Assembly (NCBI GenBank): GCA_958438515.1
Contig: CAUBRZ010000001.1
Coordinates: 1 to 64,000 of the forward strand
Length of the DNA stretch: 64,000 nucleotides
Direction of reading: 5' to 3'
DNA from: an uncultured Clostridium sp.
GTDB taxonomy: Bacteria > Bacillota > Clostridia > TANB77 > CAG-508
Made by a program: the position numbers and the translations under genes. The stretch's first letter is position 1. Each line of letters opens with the position of its first letter. Shown here piece by piece: positions 11,448 through 20,438 of the stretch. The notes under the pieces are model-generated. The model was not told where the DNA came from. It worked only from the letters and a program-made list of their open reading frames with translations, and made no database searches.

Positions 11448-11567
11448 ATAAGAATTTGTAAAGATTAGTATTAAATTGTAAAAAAATGAAAATAAATGTA
11501 GACAAATTAAAAAAAATATTATAAAATATCGATATATAAAAAAAGAGAAACAAAGGAGAAGATCAAA

Positions 11568-11705
11568 ATGGAAGAAACAAAGAAAGAAGAAAACGTAGAA
11601 AAGAAAAGACTAAGCCCAGCAGCTACTGTATTAATTACTGTTGCAGCTACTTTAGGTGCTATTGTAGTGGCAAGAGTTATATATTTTATAATAACAGGGG
11701 CATAG
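11568..11705 (+). CDS. 45-residue single-pass membrane protein
   Basis: A short ORF below most gene-finder limits: MEETKKEENVEKK, then a hydrophobic helix (about residues 18-42), ending TGA before the stop TAG. It has a perfect AAAGGAG site 8 bases before the ATG and lies between pheT and ylxM with its own downstream terminator. The charged tail plus one helix fits a small membrane protein. The function is unknown; a SecE-like look is possible, but no SecE signature is seen. Confidence 0.6.
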   Translation: MEETKKEENVEKKRLSPAATVLITVAATLGAIVVARVIYFIITGA

Positions 11706-11727
11706 AAATTATACTAAAAGTTATATT

Positions 11728-11787
11728 AGAAGTTGATGAATTATATTTATAATTTTAAATAGATATTAATTTACAACTTCTTTTTTT
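11728..11787 (+). terminator. Probable terminator with long loop after the pheT operon
   Basis: AGAAGTTG (11728-11735) pairs with CAACTTCT (11774-11781), followed by a T run. The AT-rich interior can pair partly. Confidence 0.5.
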
Positions 11788-11821
11788 ATGTACAAAAATA
11801 TTATATATTTGCCGAAAAGTA

Positions 11822-11850
11822 TTGACAAATACAAAAAAATAGTGTAAAGT
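11822..11850 (+). promoter_or_regulatory. Promoter of the ylxM-ffh-rplS operon
   Basis: TTGACA at 11822-11827, 17 bases, TAAAGT at 11845-11850, ahead of ylxM. Confidence 0.65.
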
Positions 11851-11885
11851 ATATTAGCATTACAAAAATGAAAAGAGGTAGTCAT

Positions 11886-12233
11886 ATGGAGGAGAAAGTT
11901 AAAATTGGTATTTTATGGGGATTTTATGGAAAACTTCTAACTAAGAAACAATTCGAATTCATGGATGACTATTACAACTCTGACTTGTCATTATCAGAAA
12001 TTGCTCAAAATAACAATATTACAAGACAAGCTGTTAGAGACATCATAAAGAAGGGGGAGAAAAAACTTTTCGAATACGAAGAAAAGCTAGGTTTTATGAA
12101 AAGGACGTTAAATCAAGAAAAGAAAATTGAAAAAGCTTTATCAGAATTAACTAAAATTCAAAAAGATTCTTCAGATAAGCAAATATCAAGTGTATTGGAA
12201 GAAATAAAAAAAGAATTAAGTTGCTTAGTTTAA
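11886..12233 (+). CDS. ylxM: YlxM/p13-like DNA-binding protein
   Basis: 115 residues with a helix-turn-helix resembling sigma region 4 (SLSEIAQNNNITRQAVRDIIKKGE). The family is found next to ffh in Firmicutes and is thought to regulate or assist the signal recognition particle. The start at 11886 is preferred over an ATG at 11868 because AGAGG lies just upstream and MEEKVKIG matches the family length. It is the first gene of an operon and is followed after 35 bases by ffh. Confidence 0.88.
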   Translation: MEEKVKIGILWGFYGKLLTKKQFEFMDDYYNSDLSLSEIAQNNNITRQAVRDIIKKGEKKLFEYEEKLGFMKRTLNQEKKIEKALSELTKIQKDSSDKQISSVLEEIKKELSCLV

Positions 12234-12268
12234 TTCAAAGAAAAAAGTTAAGAATAGGAGTTGAAATT

Positions 12269-13623
12269 ATGGCTTTTGAGGGATTATCTTCTAGATTACA
12301 AGAAATAACAAGGAAAATTAGAGGAAAAGCGAGAATAACTGAATCAGATTTAAAAGAAATGCTAAGAGAAGTTAAACTTGCACTTTTAGAAGCTGATGTA
12401 AACTATAAAATTGTAAAAGATTTTATATCTACTATTCAAGAAAAAGCACTTGGTCAAGATGTTTTGAAATCTTTAACACCAGGACAACAAGTAGTAAAAA
12501 TTGTAAAAGACGAATTAGTAGAATTACTTCGGAGGAACAGAAAGTAAAGTTAATTTTACACCAAATCCTCCAACTGTAATTATGCTAGTAGGACTTCAAG
12601 GTTCTGGTAAAACGACAACAGCAGGAAAATTAGCAAACCTTTTTAGAAAACAAGGAAAGAAACCTTTATTAGTAGCATGTGATGTATATAGACCAGCAGC
12701 TATAAAGCAATTACAAGTAGTAGGAAAACAATTAAATATTCCTGTATTTGCAAATGAAACGTCAAAAGATGTCGTACATATTGCAAAACAAGCAATGTCA
12801 ACAGCAATGTCAAAATTAAATGATGTTGTAATACTAGATACAGCAGGACGTTTACATATTGATGAGACATTAATGAATGAATTAAAAGATTTAAAATCAG
12901 GTATAAAGCCACATGAAATTTTACTTGTAGTTGATAGTATGACAGGACAAGATGCAGTAAATGTTGCAGAAAAATTTAATGATGCTTTAGGAATAGATGG
13001 TGTTGTATTAACAAAACTAGATGGTGATACACGTGGTGGTGCAGCATTATCAGTTAAAAAAGTTACAGGAAAACCAATAAAATTTGCTGCTACAGGTGAA
13101 AAATTAAATGATATAGAAGTATTTCACCCAGACAGAATGGCTAGTAGAATTTTAGGCATGGGAGATATTTTATCTGTAATAGAAAAAGCAGAAGAATCGT
13201 TTGATTTAGAAGAAGCAGAAAAACTAGAAAAACAATTAAGAAAAAGAGAATTTGACTTAGATGATTATTTAGCACAAATTAGACAAATGAAGAAAATGGG
13301 TTCATTTTCATCTTTATTAAAAATGATTCCAGGTATGAACAGTTTAAAAGATGTAAAAATTGATGATAAAGAATTTGTAAAAATAGAAGCAATTATCTGT
13401 TCTATGACAAAACAAGAAAAAAGAGATACCAGACTCTTAAATGCCAGTCGTAGACAACGTATTGCAAAACGGAAGTGGAACAACAGTACAAGATATCAAC
13501 AAATTTATAAAATCTTTTGAAATGACACAAAAAATGATGAAAAAAATGAAAAGCAACAAAGGTAGTATGAAAAAATTAATGAATGGTATTGATGAAAATA
13601 CGTTAAAGAACTTTAAGTTCTAA
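12269..13623 (+). CDS. ffh: Signal recognition particle protein Ffh, interrupted at two CGG codons
   Basis: With two +1 events this is 450 residues, the normal Ffh length. It has the N domain ([11 protein letters not shown]), the GTPase G domain with P-loop [15 protein letters not shown] and [10 protein letters not shown], and the Met-rich M domain at the C-terminus ([10 protein letters not shown]). Three frames are used: 12269-12532, 12531-13472 and 13471-13623. The joins are Leu-Gly-Gly-Thr at residue 88 and Ala-Lys-Gly-Ser-Gly at residue 401, both highly conserved Gly positions (RIAKGSGT). Ffh is essential for membrane protein targeting, so the broken frame is most easily explained by recoding. 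Confidence 0.94.
12530..12533 (+). other. +1 recoding site CGGA, Ffh residue 88
   Basis: Zero frame CTT-CGG-AGG ends at TAA four codons on. Skipping C gives CTT-GGA-GGA (Leu-Gly-Gly), the usual end of the N domain. Confidence 0.82.
13470..13473 (+). other. +1 recoding site CGGA, Ffh residue 401
   Basis: AAA-CGG-AAG becomes AAA-GGA-AGT (Lys-Gly-Ser), restoring the invariant RIAKGSGT motif of the M domain. The overlap of both open frames is short, so the position is well fixed. Confidence 0.85.
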
Positions 13624-13684
13624 TAAATATGTTATTAAATTTTTAAATTTTATAAATATTTTTAAATTTTGGGAGGTGAAAAAA

Positions 13685-13918
13685 ATGGTAAAAATCAGAT
13701 TACAAAGACAAGGAAAGAAAAAAGCTCCATTTTATCATATTGTAGTGGCAGATTCTAGATCTCCAAGAGATGGAAAAATAATTGAACAATTAGGAACATA
13801 TGATCCAATGACAGAGCCAGGAACAATAGTTTTAGACAAAGAAAAAGTTGAAAAATGGATCAAAAATGGTGCAAAACCAACAGACACAGTAAAAGCTTTA
13901 ATAGAAAAAGTTAAATAA
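13685..13918 (+). CDS. rpsP: Ribosomal protein bS16
   Basis: 77-residue small-subunit protein: [20 protein letters not shown] followed by DSRSPRDGK and the usual LGTYDPM. ATG 13685 with GGGAGG 8 bases upstream is preferred over a GTG at 13676. It is placed between ffh and khpA as in other Firmicutes. Confidence 0.96.
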   Translation: MVKIRLQRQGKKKAPFYHIVVADSRSPRDGKIIEQLGTYDPMTEPGTIVLDKEKVEKWIKNGAKPTDTVKALIEKVK

Positions 13919-13939
13919 TTAAACAAGATGGAGGAAAAA

Positions 13940-14176
13940 ATGGAAGAAATTTTAAAAACCATCATTTCAAATTTAGTTGATGATAAGAATGCTGTTGAAA
14001 TAAAACAAGTCGACAGTAGTGATGAAAAATCAGTTACATTTGAAGTTAAAGTAGCAGAAAGCGACATGGGAAAAGTAATAGGAAAACAAGGAAGACTTGC
14101 TAAATCTATTAGAACTGTCATGAAAGCAGTAGCTAACAAAGAACACAAAAAAGTGTCAATTGAATTTATAGGATAA
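13940..14176 (+). CDS. khpA: KH-domain RNA-binding protein KhpA
   Basis: 78 residues, a single KH domain with the GxxG loop GKQGR near residue 54. In other Firmicutes KhpA, usually with KhpB, binds RNA and affects cell size and sporulation or stress responses. The ATG at 13940 is chosen because GGAGG (13930) lies 6 bases before it; the ATG at 13928 would overlap that site. It is the third gene after ffh in the conserved ribosome-maturation operon. Confidence 0.9.
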   Translation: MEEILKTIISNLVDDKNAVEIKQVDSSDEKSVTFEVKVAESDMGKVIGKQGRLAKSIRTVMKAVANKEHKKVSIEFIG

Positions 14177-14190
14177 TTGGAGTATTTAAT

Positions 14191-14697
14191 ATGACAAAAT
14201 ATCTTGAAATTGGTCAAATTGTAAATACATTTGGTATTAAGGGTATGGTAAAGGTGAAACCTTTTACTAATAATATAAAGAGATTTGATGATCTAAAAAA
14301 TGTCTATATTAAAAATAGAAAAGAAAAAAAAGAATATCAAATAGAAGAGGTAAAATATCATAAAAATATGGTATTAATCAAATTTAAAGGAATAGAAACT
14401 CCAGAAGATGCAAATCTATTAAGAGAAAGTTATTTACTTATAGATAGAAGTAAAGAAGAACCATTAGAAGATGGAAACTATTACATAGTAGATATGATAG
14501 GTATAGAGGTTTATTCTGATAAAGGAGAATTACTTGGAAATTTGGAAGATATCTTTAATACAGGCAGTAATGACATATATGTTGTAAAAGATAATCAAGG
14601 AAAACAAATTTTATTACCAGCAATATCAGAAGTTATAAAACAAATAGATATAGAAAAAAGAAAAATAACAGTTCATTTATTACCAGGACTAATTTAA
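14191..14697 (+). CDS. rimM: Ribosome maturation factor RimM
   Basis: 168 residues with the family start YLEIGQIVNTFGIKGMVKVKP, a RimM N-terminal beta domain and a C-terminal PRC-barrel (YIVDMIGIEVY to LLPGLI). It assists 30S maturation by binding S19. It is canonical upstream of trmD, with only 12 bases between its stop and the trmD start. Confidence 0.94.
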   Translation: MTKYLEIGQIVNTFGIKGMVKVKPFTNNIKRFDDLKNVYIKNRKEKKEYQIEEVKYHKNMVLIKFKGIETPEDANLLRESYLLIDRSKEEPLEDGNYYIVDMIGIEVYSDKGELLGNLEDIFNTGSNDIYVVKDNQGKQILLPAISEVIKQIDIEKRKITVHLLPGLI

Positions 14698-14709
14698 GTG
14701 GAGGAAATC

Positions 14710-15375
14710 ATGAGATTCGATGTTTTAACACTATTTCCAGAGATGTTTGATAGCTTAGAAAAGAGCATAATTGGAAGAGCAAGGAAAAATGGAATAATTG
14801 ATATTAATTTAATTAATATTAGAGATTTTTCACAAAATAAACATAAGAAAGTTGATGATACTCCATATGGTGGAGGAAATGGCATGGTAATGATGCCAGA
14901 TGTTGTATATAGAGCTTATGAATCTATTAAAAAAGAAAAAAGTAAGGTTATATATTTATCTCCACAAGGAAAAAAATTAGACCAAAAAAAAGTAGAAGAA
15001 TTGGCAAAAGAAGAACAATTAATTTTACTTTGTGGACATTATGAAGGAATTGATCAAAGAGTACTAGATGAAATTGTTGATGAAGAAATATCAATAGGTG
15101 ATTATGTATTAACTGGTGGAGAACTTCCAGCTATGGTACTAATAGATAGTGTTTCTAGATATGTAGAAGGAGTTTTAAAGCAAGGTTCTACAGCAGAAGA
15201 AAGCTTTAGTATGGGGCTTTTAGAATATCCACAGTATACAAGACCAGAAATATTTAAAGGTAATAAAGTACCTGAAGTGTTACTTTCTGGTAATCATCAA
15301 AAAATAGAAGAATGGAGAAAACAAAAATCCATTGAAATAACTAGAAAAAAAAGACCAGATTTATTAAAAGAATGA
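14710..15375 (+). CDS. trmD: tRNA (guanine-N1)-methyltransferase TrmD
   Basis: 221 residues, a SPOUT knot methyltransferase that makes m1G37, which suppresses +1 frameshifting in bacteria. Motifs: MRFDVLTLFPEMF, DDTPYGGGNGMVM, LCGHYEGIDQRV and the knot SIGDYVLTGGELPAM. ATG 14710 follows GGAGG and matches the family start. The gene is intact and ends in TGA, showing that TGA is a stop here. The link with frameshift control is relevant to the CGG pattern seen elsewhere. Confidence 0.96.
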   Translation: MRFDVLTLFPEMFDSLEKSIIGRARKNGIIDINLINIRDFSQNKHKKVDDTPYGGGNGMVMMPDVVYRAYESIKKEKSKVIYLSPQGKKLDQKKVEELAKEEQLILLCGHYEGIDQRVLDEIVDEEISIGDYVLTGGELPAMVLIDSVSRYVEGVLKQGSTAEESFSMGLLEYPQYTRPEIFKGNKVPEVLLSGNHQKIEEWRKQKSIEITRKKRPDLLKE

Positions 15376-15451
15376 ATGACACAAAATAAAATAAGTACAT
15401 AGATTTTGAAAAATGTGCTACATAGAAAATAGAAAAGGAGGAAATTCTAAA

Positions 15452-16009
15452 ATGGATATTATAAAATCTATTGAACATGAACAATTAAAAAACAAAATAC
15501 CAGAATTAAAAGTTGGTAATACAGTTAGAGTACACGTAAGAATAAAAGAAGGAAACAAAGAAAGAATCCAAGTTTTTGAAGGAATTATTATAAAAGTACA
15601 AGGTGGAGGAGTTAATAAAACTTTCACAGTAAGAAAAATATCTTATGGTGTTGGAGTAGAAAAAACATTTTTAGTACATTCACCATTAGTTGAAAAAGTA
15701 GAAGTAGTAAGAGTAGGTAAAGCAAGAAGAGCAAGATTATTCTACTTAAGAGACAGAGTTGGTAAAGCTGCTAAGACAAAAGAGCAAATAGGTGCTAGAA
15801 TTGAAAACAGAGAAATTGTTATAAAAGAAGAACTAAAAGAAGAAACAGCAGAAACTCCAGTAGAAACAGCACCAGAAGAAGCTCCAAGTGTTGAAACTGA
15901 AAATATAGTAAAAGAAGAAGTTGTTGATACAGTTAAAGAAGAAAAAGTTGAAACAGTAAAAGAAGAACCAGTAAAAGAAGCTGAAGACAAAAAAGAAGAA
16001 AATAAATAA
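15452..16009 (+). CDS. rplS: Ribosomal protein bL19 with long acidic C-terminal tail
   Basis: Residues 1-115 are a normal bL19 ([51 protein letters not shown]). After about residue 115 the protein continues for 70 residues of Glu/Val/Lys/Ala-rich repeats of the type VKEE-VETVKEE, giving 185 residues against the usual 115-120. The start at 15452 has AAAGGAGG upstream. It is the last gene of the operon and is followed by a strong terminator. The tail is probably disordered and its role is unknown. Confidence 0.93.
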   Translation: MDIIKSIEHEQLKNKIPELKVGNTVRVHVRIKEGNKERIQVFEGIIIKVQGGGVNKTFTVRKISYGVGVEKTFLVHSPLVEKVEVVRVGKARRARLFYLRDRVGKAAKTKEQIGARIENREIVIKEELKEETAETPVETAPEEAPSVETENIVKEEVVDTVKEEKVETVKEEPVKEAEDKKEENK

Positions 16010-16029
16010 TTTTATATAAAAAATAAAGG

Positions 16030-16085
16030 ATAGTTTAGATATTATTTTGTAAGAAACAAAAAATAATCTAAACTATTTTTTGTTT
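16030..16085 (+). terminator. Terminator of the ffh-rplS operon
   Basis: ATAGTTTAGAT...ATCTAAACTAT stem with a further internal pairing, followed by TTTTTTGTTT. Confidence 0.8.
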
Positions 16086-16152
16086 AATAAGGAGAAATTA
16101 TAGAGAATTTATTAAATAGCGAACAAAAATTTAGAAAAAAATTAAAAATGTA

Positions 16153-16181
16153 TTGACAAAGTAAAAAAATAAATATAAAAT
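16153..16181 (+). promoter_or_regulatory. Promoter of the YgjP-like gene
   Basis: TTGACA 16153-16158, 17 bases, TAAAAT 16176-16181. Confidence 0.65.
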
Positions 16182-16242
16182 AGAAACAACAAAACCGAAC
16201 AATAATTTGCAAAACAATATTTTGATAAGGAGTGGTATAAAA

Positions 16243-16764
16243 ATGAATTTAACAAAAAGGAAAACAAGTTTAAAAATATTAACAAACAGCAGTATTGAGA
16301 GACATCCTGTTCCTATATTAGGAATAGACTATAAAGTGAAAATTATATATAAAAATATTAAAATTACTGAGCTAGATGTAGAAAAGAAAACTATAAAAAT
16401 ATCACTACCAAACAAATATAAAAAAATACAAAATGTTGAAATTTTGGATTTAGCAATTGAAAAAATGTATGAACAAATTGCAAAAGTAGAAATAGAAAGA
16501 GCAATGGAAAAAACAAGAATAATGTTAGGGTTTGCGCCAGAAGAATATGAAATTAGCAAAATAAAAGCTTTAGGGCTTTGTAAAAACAATAAAATAACTA
16601 TTAATCCTAATATAGTTAAATACAACAGGAAAATAATTGATTATATTGTTTTACATCAATACTGCCATTTAAAATACAAAACACATTCAAAAGGTTTTTA
16701 TGAAATGTTAGAAAAATACCAACCAGACTACAAGAAATGTGAAGAAATTTTATTAAATATATAA
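16243..16764 (+). CDS. YgjP/DUF45-like metallopeptidase homologue with altered active site
   Basis: 173 residues. The C-terminal half matches YgjP-like (M48-related) zinc peptidases: a hydrophobic stretch, then IVLHQYCHLKYKTHSKGFYEMLEKYQPDYK. The family motif is HELCH; here it is HQYCH, so the catalytic Glu is replaced by Gln while both His and the downstream His remain. It may bind zinc without hydrolysis, or use another base. The ATG at 16243 has AAGGAG upstream. It is a single gene with its own promoter, ahead of tRNA-Gln. Confidence 0.75.
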   Translation: MNLTKRKTSLKILTNSSIERHPVPILGIDYKVKIIYKNIKITELDVEKKTIKISLPNKYKKIQNVEILDLAIEKMYEQIAKVEIERAMEKTRIMLGFAPEEYEISKIKALGLCKNNKITINPNIVKYNRKIIDYIVLHQYCHLKYKTHSKGFYEMLEKYQPDYKKCEEILLNI

Positions 16765-16844
16765 AAAATTAGAAGTAATATAAAATTATTTTAAAAAACT
16801 ATTTATAATTTATGATTTTTTTGTTATAATTAAAAAGTAATTAT

Positions 16845-16919
16845 TGGGGTGTCGCCAAGTGGTAAGGCAACCGGCTCTGACCCGGTCATTCGTAAGTTCG
16901 AATCTTACCACCCCAGCCA
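16845..16919 (+). tRNA. tRNA-Gln (anticodon CTG)
   Basis: 75 bases: acceptor TGGGGTG/CACCCCA, discriminator G, encoded CCA. D-arm GCC...GGC, anticodon arm ACCGG-CTCTGAC-CCGGT giving CTG, T-arm GTAAG-TTCGAAT-CTTAC. It reads CAG, a minor codon in this AT-rich DNA. A TATAAT sits about 20 bases upstream. Confidence 0.95.
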
Positions 16920-16989
16920 TATACTTATATATTATAATTAGTTAATTACTAATTATAATTTCAAATACATAAAAGGGGAAATTTACAAA

Positions 16990-17676
16990 ATGAAGAAAAT
17001 CAGAAATACATTATGGGGAATAGTTTTAATAGTTTTAGGAGTAATCATAGGAGGAAATGCTTTAGGAATAACTAACGTAAATATCTTTTTTAATGGATGG
17101 TGGACCTTATTTATTATAATACCTTGTTTTATAGGTTTATTTAAAGAAAGAGAAAAAACAGGCAGCATAATTGGATTAATTATAGGAATTGTATTACTAT
17201 TATGTTGTCAAGATATATTGAATTTTGATACAATTTGGAAATTAGCATTACCAACGATTTTAATTATTATCGGAATATCATTTATTTTTAAAGATGTATT
17301 TAATTCTAAATTAAATGAAGAAATTAAAAATATAAATGAAAAAAATATTCAAAAGGAAGAATATTGTGCAACATTTTCAGGTCAAAATGTGAAGTTTGAT
17401 GGAGAAAAATTTAATGGAACAACTTTAACAGCAGTATTTGGTGGTGTTAAATGTGACTTAAAAAATGCAATAATTGAAAATGATGTAGTAATAAATGTAA
17501 GTAGTATTTTTGGTGGAACAGAAATATATATACCAGATAATGTTAAGGTAAAAATAAGGTCTACATCAATATTTGGTGGAGTAGATGAGAAAAAAGTAAA
17601 TAGTATTGAAGGTAAAGAAGTACATACAATTTATATAAATGCAACTTGTATATTCGGAGGTGTAGAAATCAAATGA
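16990..17676 (+). CDS. LiaF-like membrane protein
   Basis: 228 residues. Four hydrophobic segments occupy about residues 8-105 (DUF5668-like LiaF transmembrane domain). They are followed by a C-terminal repeat domain in which GG-containing turns recur (AVFGGVKCDL, SIFGGTEIYI, SIFGGVDEK, CIFGGVEIK), typical of the LiaF C-terminal or DUF2154 domain. LiaF proteins modulate envelope-stress two-component systems; none is adjacent here. It overlaps the next gene by ATGA, indicating coupled translation. GGGGAAA ribosome site. Confidence 0.82.
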   Translation: MKKIRNTLWGIVLIVLGVIIGGNALGITNVNIFFNGWWTLFIIIPCFIGLFKEREKTGSIIGLIIGIVLLLCCQDILNFDTIWKLALPTILIIIGISFIFKDVFNSKLNEEIKNINEKNIQKEEYCATFSGQNVKFDGEKFNGTTLTAVFGGVKCDLKNAIIENDVVINVSSIFGGTEIYIPDNVKVKIRSTSIFGGVDEKKVNSIEGKEVHTIYINATCIFGGVEIK

Positions 17677-18509
17677 CAACAGCTCAAAAAATAATAAAAT
17701 ATCTAGCAATAGCTTTTGCAATGTTTCTAGTTTTTACAATTATATCTTCTATATTAGGAGGAATATATGGATTAGCAGGAGTATTAGGTTTAAAGAAGAA
17801 TACTAATACAGAAAACGTAGAAATAGGTACTAAGCAATCAGAACAAATACAAGAATTAACAACATATTTAGATATTGACATTAATTATAGCAATCTTACA
17901 ATAAAAACAGGAGAAGATTTTGTAGTTCAAAGCTCTAATAACGATATAGAATATGCACAAGAAGGCAACAAGTTTAAAGTAAAAGAAAAAGGATATATAA
18001 AATTTTCGGAAACTGCCATTGGAGATGTAGTTATATATATTCCAAAAGAATTAGTATTTGAAACAGTAGATATTGATACAGGAGCTGGAACAGTTGATAT
18101 AGAAACTTTAAGAACTGATAATTTAATACTTAACCTCGGAGCAGGAGAAACAACAATTAAGAATATAATTTCAAATAAAACTAAGATTGATACAGGAGCA
18201 GGAAAGTTAAGAATTAAGTCAGGAAATATTAATGATTTGGATTTTGATATGGGAGTAGGAGAAACAGACATAACAGCTAAACTAACTGGAACAAATAAAA
18301 TTGATACAGGAATTGGTAATTTAAAGCTTCAGCTATTAGGAGATAAACAAGATTATAAATTTAATATAAGTAAAGGAATAGGAGAAGTAAAAATTGAAGA
18401 TAAATCAATTATAGAAGATCAAACTATAGGAGATGGTAAAAATAATATTATAATTTCTGGGGGAGTTGGTCAAATAAAAGTCGGTTTTATAGAAGATAAG
18501 GATATTTAA
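17673..18509 (+). CDS. DUF4097-type beta-solenoid membrane protein
   Basis: 278 residues with one N-terminal membrane segment (about 9-35) and an outer part made of repeating strands (DIDTGAGTVDIETL, NLGAGETTIKNI, IDTGAGKLRIKSG, MGVGETDITAKL), the toastrack/DUF4097 fold found with LiaF-like proteins. The start 17673 overlaps the previous stop (ATGA), with GGAGG at 17655-17659 inside the upstream gene. The pair is likely translationally coupled and acts at the envelope; the ligand is unknown. Confidence 0.8.
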   Translation: MTTAQKIIKYLAIAFAMFLVFTIISSILGGIYGLAGVLGLKKNTNTENVEIGTKQSEQIQELTTYLDIDINYSNLTIKTGEDFVVQSSNNDIEYAQEGNKFKVKEKGYIKFSETAIGDVVIYIPKELVFETVDIDTGAGTVDIETLRTDNLILNLGAGETTIKNIISNKTKIDTGAGKLRIKSGNINDLDFDMGVGETDITAKLTGTNKIDTGIGNLKLQLLGDKQDYKFNISKGIGEVKIEDKSIIEDQTIGDGKNNIIISGGVGQIKVGFIEDKDI

Positions 18510-18524
18510 TATTAGAGTATATAG

Positions 18525-18579
18525 AAAACTTATAAATTAAGATGAAAATAAAATTTTCTTTTTATTTATAAGTTTTTTT
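18525..18579 (+). terminator. Terminator after the LiaF/DUF4097 pair
   Basis: AAAACTTATAAAT pairs with ATTTATAAGTTTT across an AT-rich loop, then T's. Confidence 0.6.
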
Positions 18580-18755
18580 ATTTAAAAGCGTTTTTTATGT
18601 TTTTGTAAAAAATTCCAAAAAAGTATTTATCAATATTAGATTATTTGTTATAATAAAAAAAGTAAAAAATATCTAATAATTATATAGATAAAAGTTAATA
18701 AATAACTAAATTTTATAAAAATAATTTAAAGAATAATTTGAATTTGGAGGAACCA

Positions 18756-20349
18756 ATGAAGAATAAAATGAAAAGTATAAAAGGTATTACACTTATTTCT
18801 TTAGTGATTACGATAGTTGTATTATTAATTTTAGCATCCATCGGTACATATAGTGGAATGAATGTAGTAAAATCTTCAAAATTAACAGCATTTACAACAG
18901 AAATGAAGATTATGCAAACACAATTAAATAATTTATATCAAAAATATAAAAACAATGAGACAATTGAAATTGATGGTAATAAAACAAGTATTTTAGAAAT
19001 TGGAGAAAATTTGGAAGATGTAAATGAAGAAGTAAAACGGACAAGTAAGTAAGGTATTTACAAGTGATGCATCAGGAATAACAGATTTTACTGGATATAG
19101 ATATTTTAGTCAAGATACAATAAAAAAGCTAGGAATTGAGGGAGTAGACGGAGAATTTTTTATAAATATAGAAAAAAGAAGTGTGGTTAGTTATAAAGGC
19201 TTTAATTATGAAAATAAAACCTATTATACTCTAGAACAATTACCAAATGGGTTATATAATGTAGAATATAATGATAAAAATACAGATAAACCAACATTTG
19301 AAGTAAAAAAAGAAATTATAGACAATTACAAAGTGTGTGTTACAATTTATAATATTAAATATGATAATGGTTATGTAGATAAATGGCAAGTGAAATATAA
19401 ATTAGCAGATGATTCAAGTGATGACTGGTATACTAGTCAAGACTTAAGTTTTAATATAAGTGAATATGGAAAATATAAAATAAAAATTGTAAATGGAAAT
19501 ATTGAGTCAGACGAAAAAGAAGAAATGTTATTAGGTGAATATAGTAAAAGTGGCTTAATTGCACAATATGATGGAATTAATAATACTAGAAACGGTCATG
19601 ATAATAATGCTAAAATATGGGAGGATATTAGTGGTAATAATAATGATTTAATGCCAGCAGAAGGAAAATTTTCATGGAATCAAGGAAGTGGTTGGACAGA
19701 TAATGGACTTGAGTTAGATGGTATTGATGACTATTTATATTTAGATAGTAATCCTCTATATGATGAAAATAACAAAGCACCAGATATGACAGTCGAAGTT
19801 ATATCAGAAAAACTTCAAAAAACAGATGGAGGTCCACATTCTGGTTATGGTATGTTAATATCATTTGGTGGTATCGTAAATGTTACTCATTTTATGGATT
19901 TATGGTGTGTATACTGTGATGATGGCACTAATAGAGCATATTCAATATATGAAAATTCGTTGATTAGTGATATAAATACTTCAGAGCCTAATGTTGGTTA
20001 TGGCCAAACTAATGCAATTACATATGGAAAAACTGGAAATAAGATGTTTGCATATCTAAATAATGTGACAAGAGAAGGAAAAATAGTTTCAGGACAAACA
20101 GGAAAATATACTAACATATGTGACAAATTTGATGGGTGGGTAATAGATGATACAAAGCCAAATGGCGTATTTTATTTAGGTAGAGAACATAAATCAGTTC
20201 CAGATACAAGCAAACCAACTGAAATTAATACTGAACCAATATATTTTTTTAAAGGAATAGTAAAATCAGTAAGAATATATAACAGAGCCTTAACACAAAA
20301 AGAAATACAAAATAATTATCAAATTGATAAAGAACGTTTTGGTCTTTAA
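18756..20349 (+). CDS. Second pilin-like/LamG surface protein, frame interrupted at CGG
   Basis: Read through one +1 event it is 530 residues. It has a prepilin-like N-terminus (KGITLISLVITI and a hydrophobic helix, about residues 9-35), a helical region, an Ig-like part, and a C-terminal LamG/concanavalin-type domain paralogous to the protein at 618. The first frame stops at 19052 shortly after CGG 19038-19040. The second is open from there to 20349 and gives EEVK-GQVSKVFTSD. ATG 18756 follows TTGGAGGA. Both paralogues probably reach the cell surface; here the LamG part is made only if recoding occurs. Confidence 0.72.
19038..19041 (+). other. +1 recoding site CGGA, pilin/LamG protein residue 95
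   Basis: Zero frame AAA-CGG-ACA reaches TAA four codons on. Skipping C gives AAA-GGA-CAA (Lys-Gly-Gln) and an open frame to the LamG domain. There is no homologue in hand to prove Gly at this site. Confidence 0.65.
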
Positions 20350-20361
20350 TGAAAAGAAAAC

Positions 20362-20390
20362 TTTACAAATGACTGCTTTTGAGGTATAAT
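20362..20390 (+). promoter_or_regulatory. lysS promoter
   Basis: TTTACA 20362-20367, 17 bases, TATAAT 20385-20390. Confidence 0.65.
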
Positions 20391-20438
20391 TAAAAACATA
20401 AATTTATCATTAAGATTAATATATAAGGAGAGATAAAA

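Noticed and set aside
15360..17676. TGA reassignment
   Set aside because: trmD and the LiaF-like gene end in TGA at normal family lengths, and no in-frame TGA interrupts good genes.
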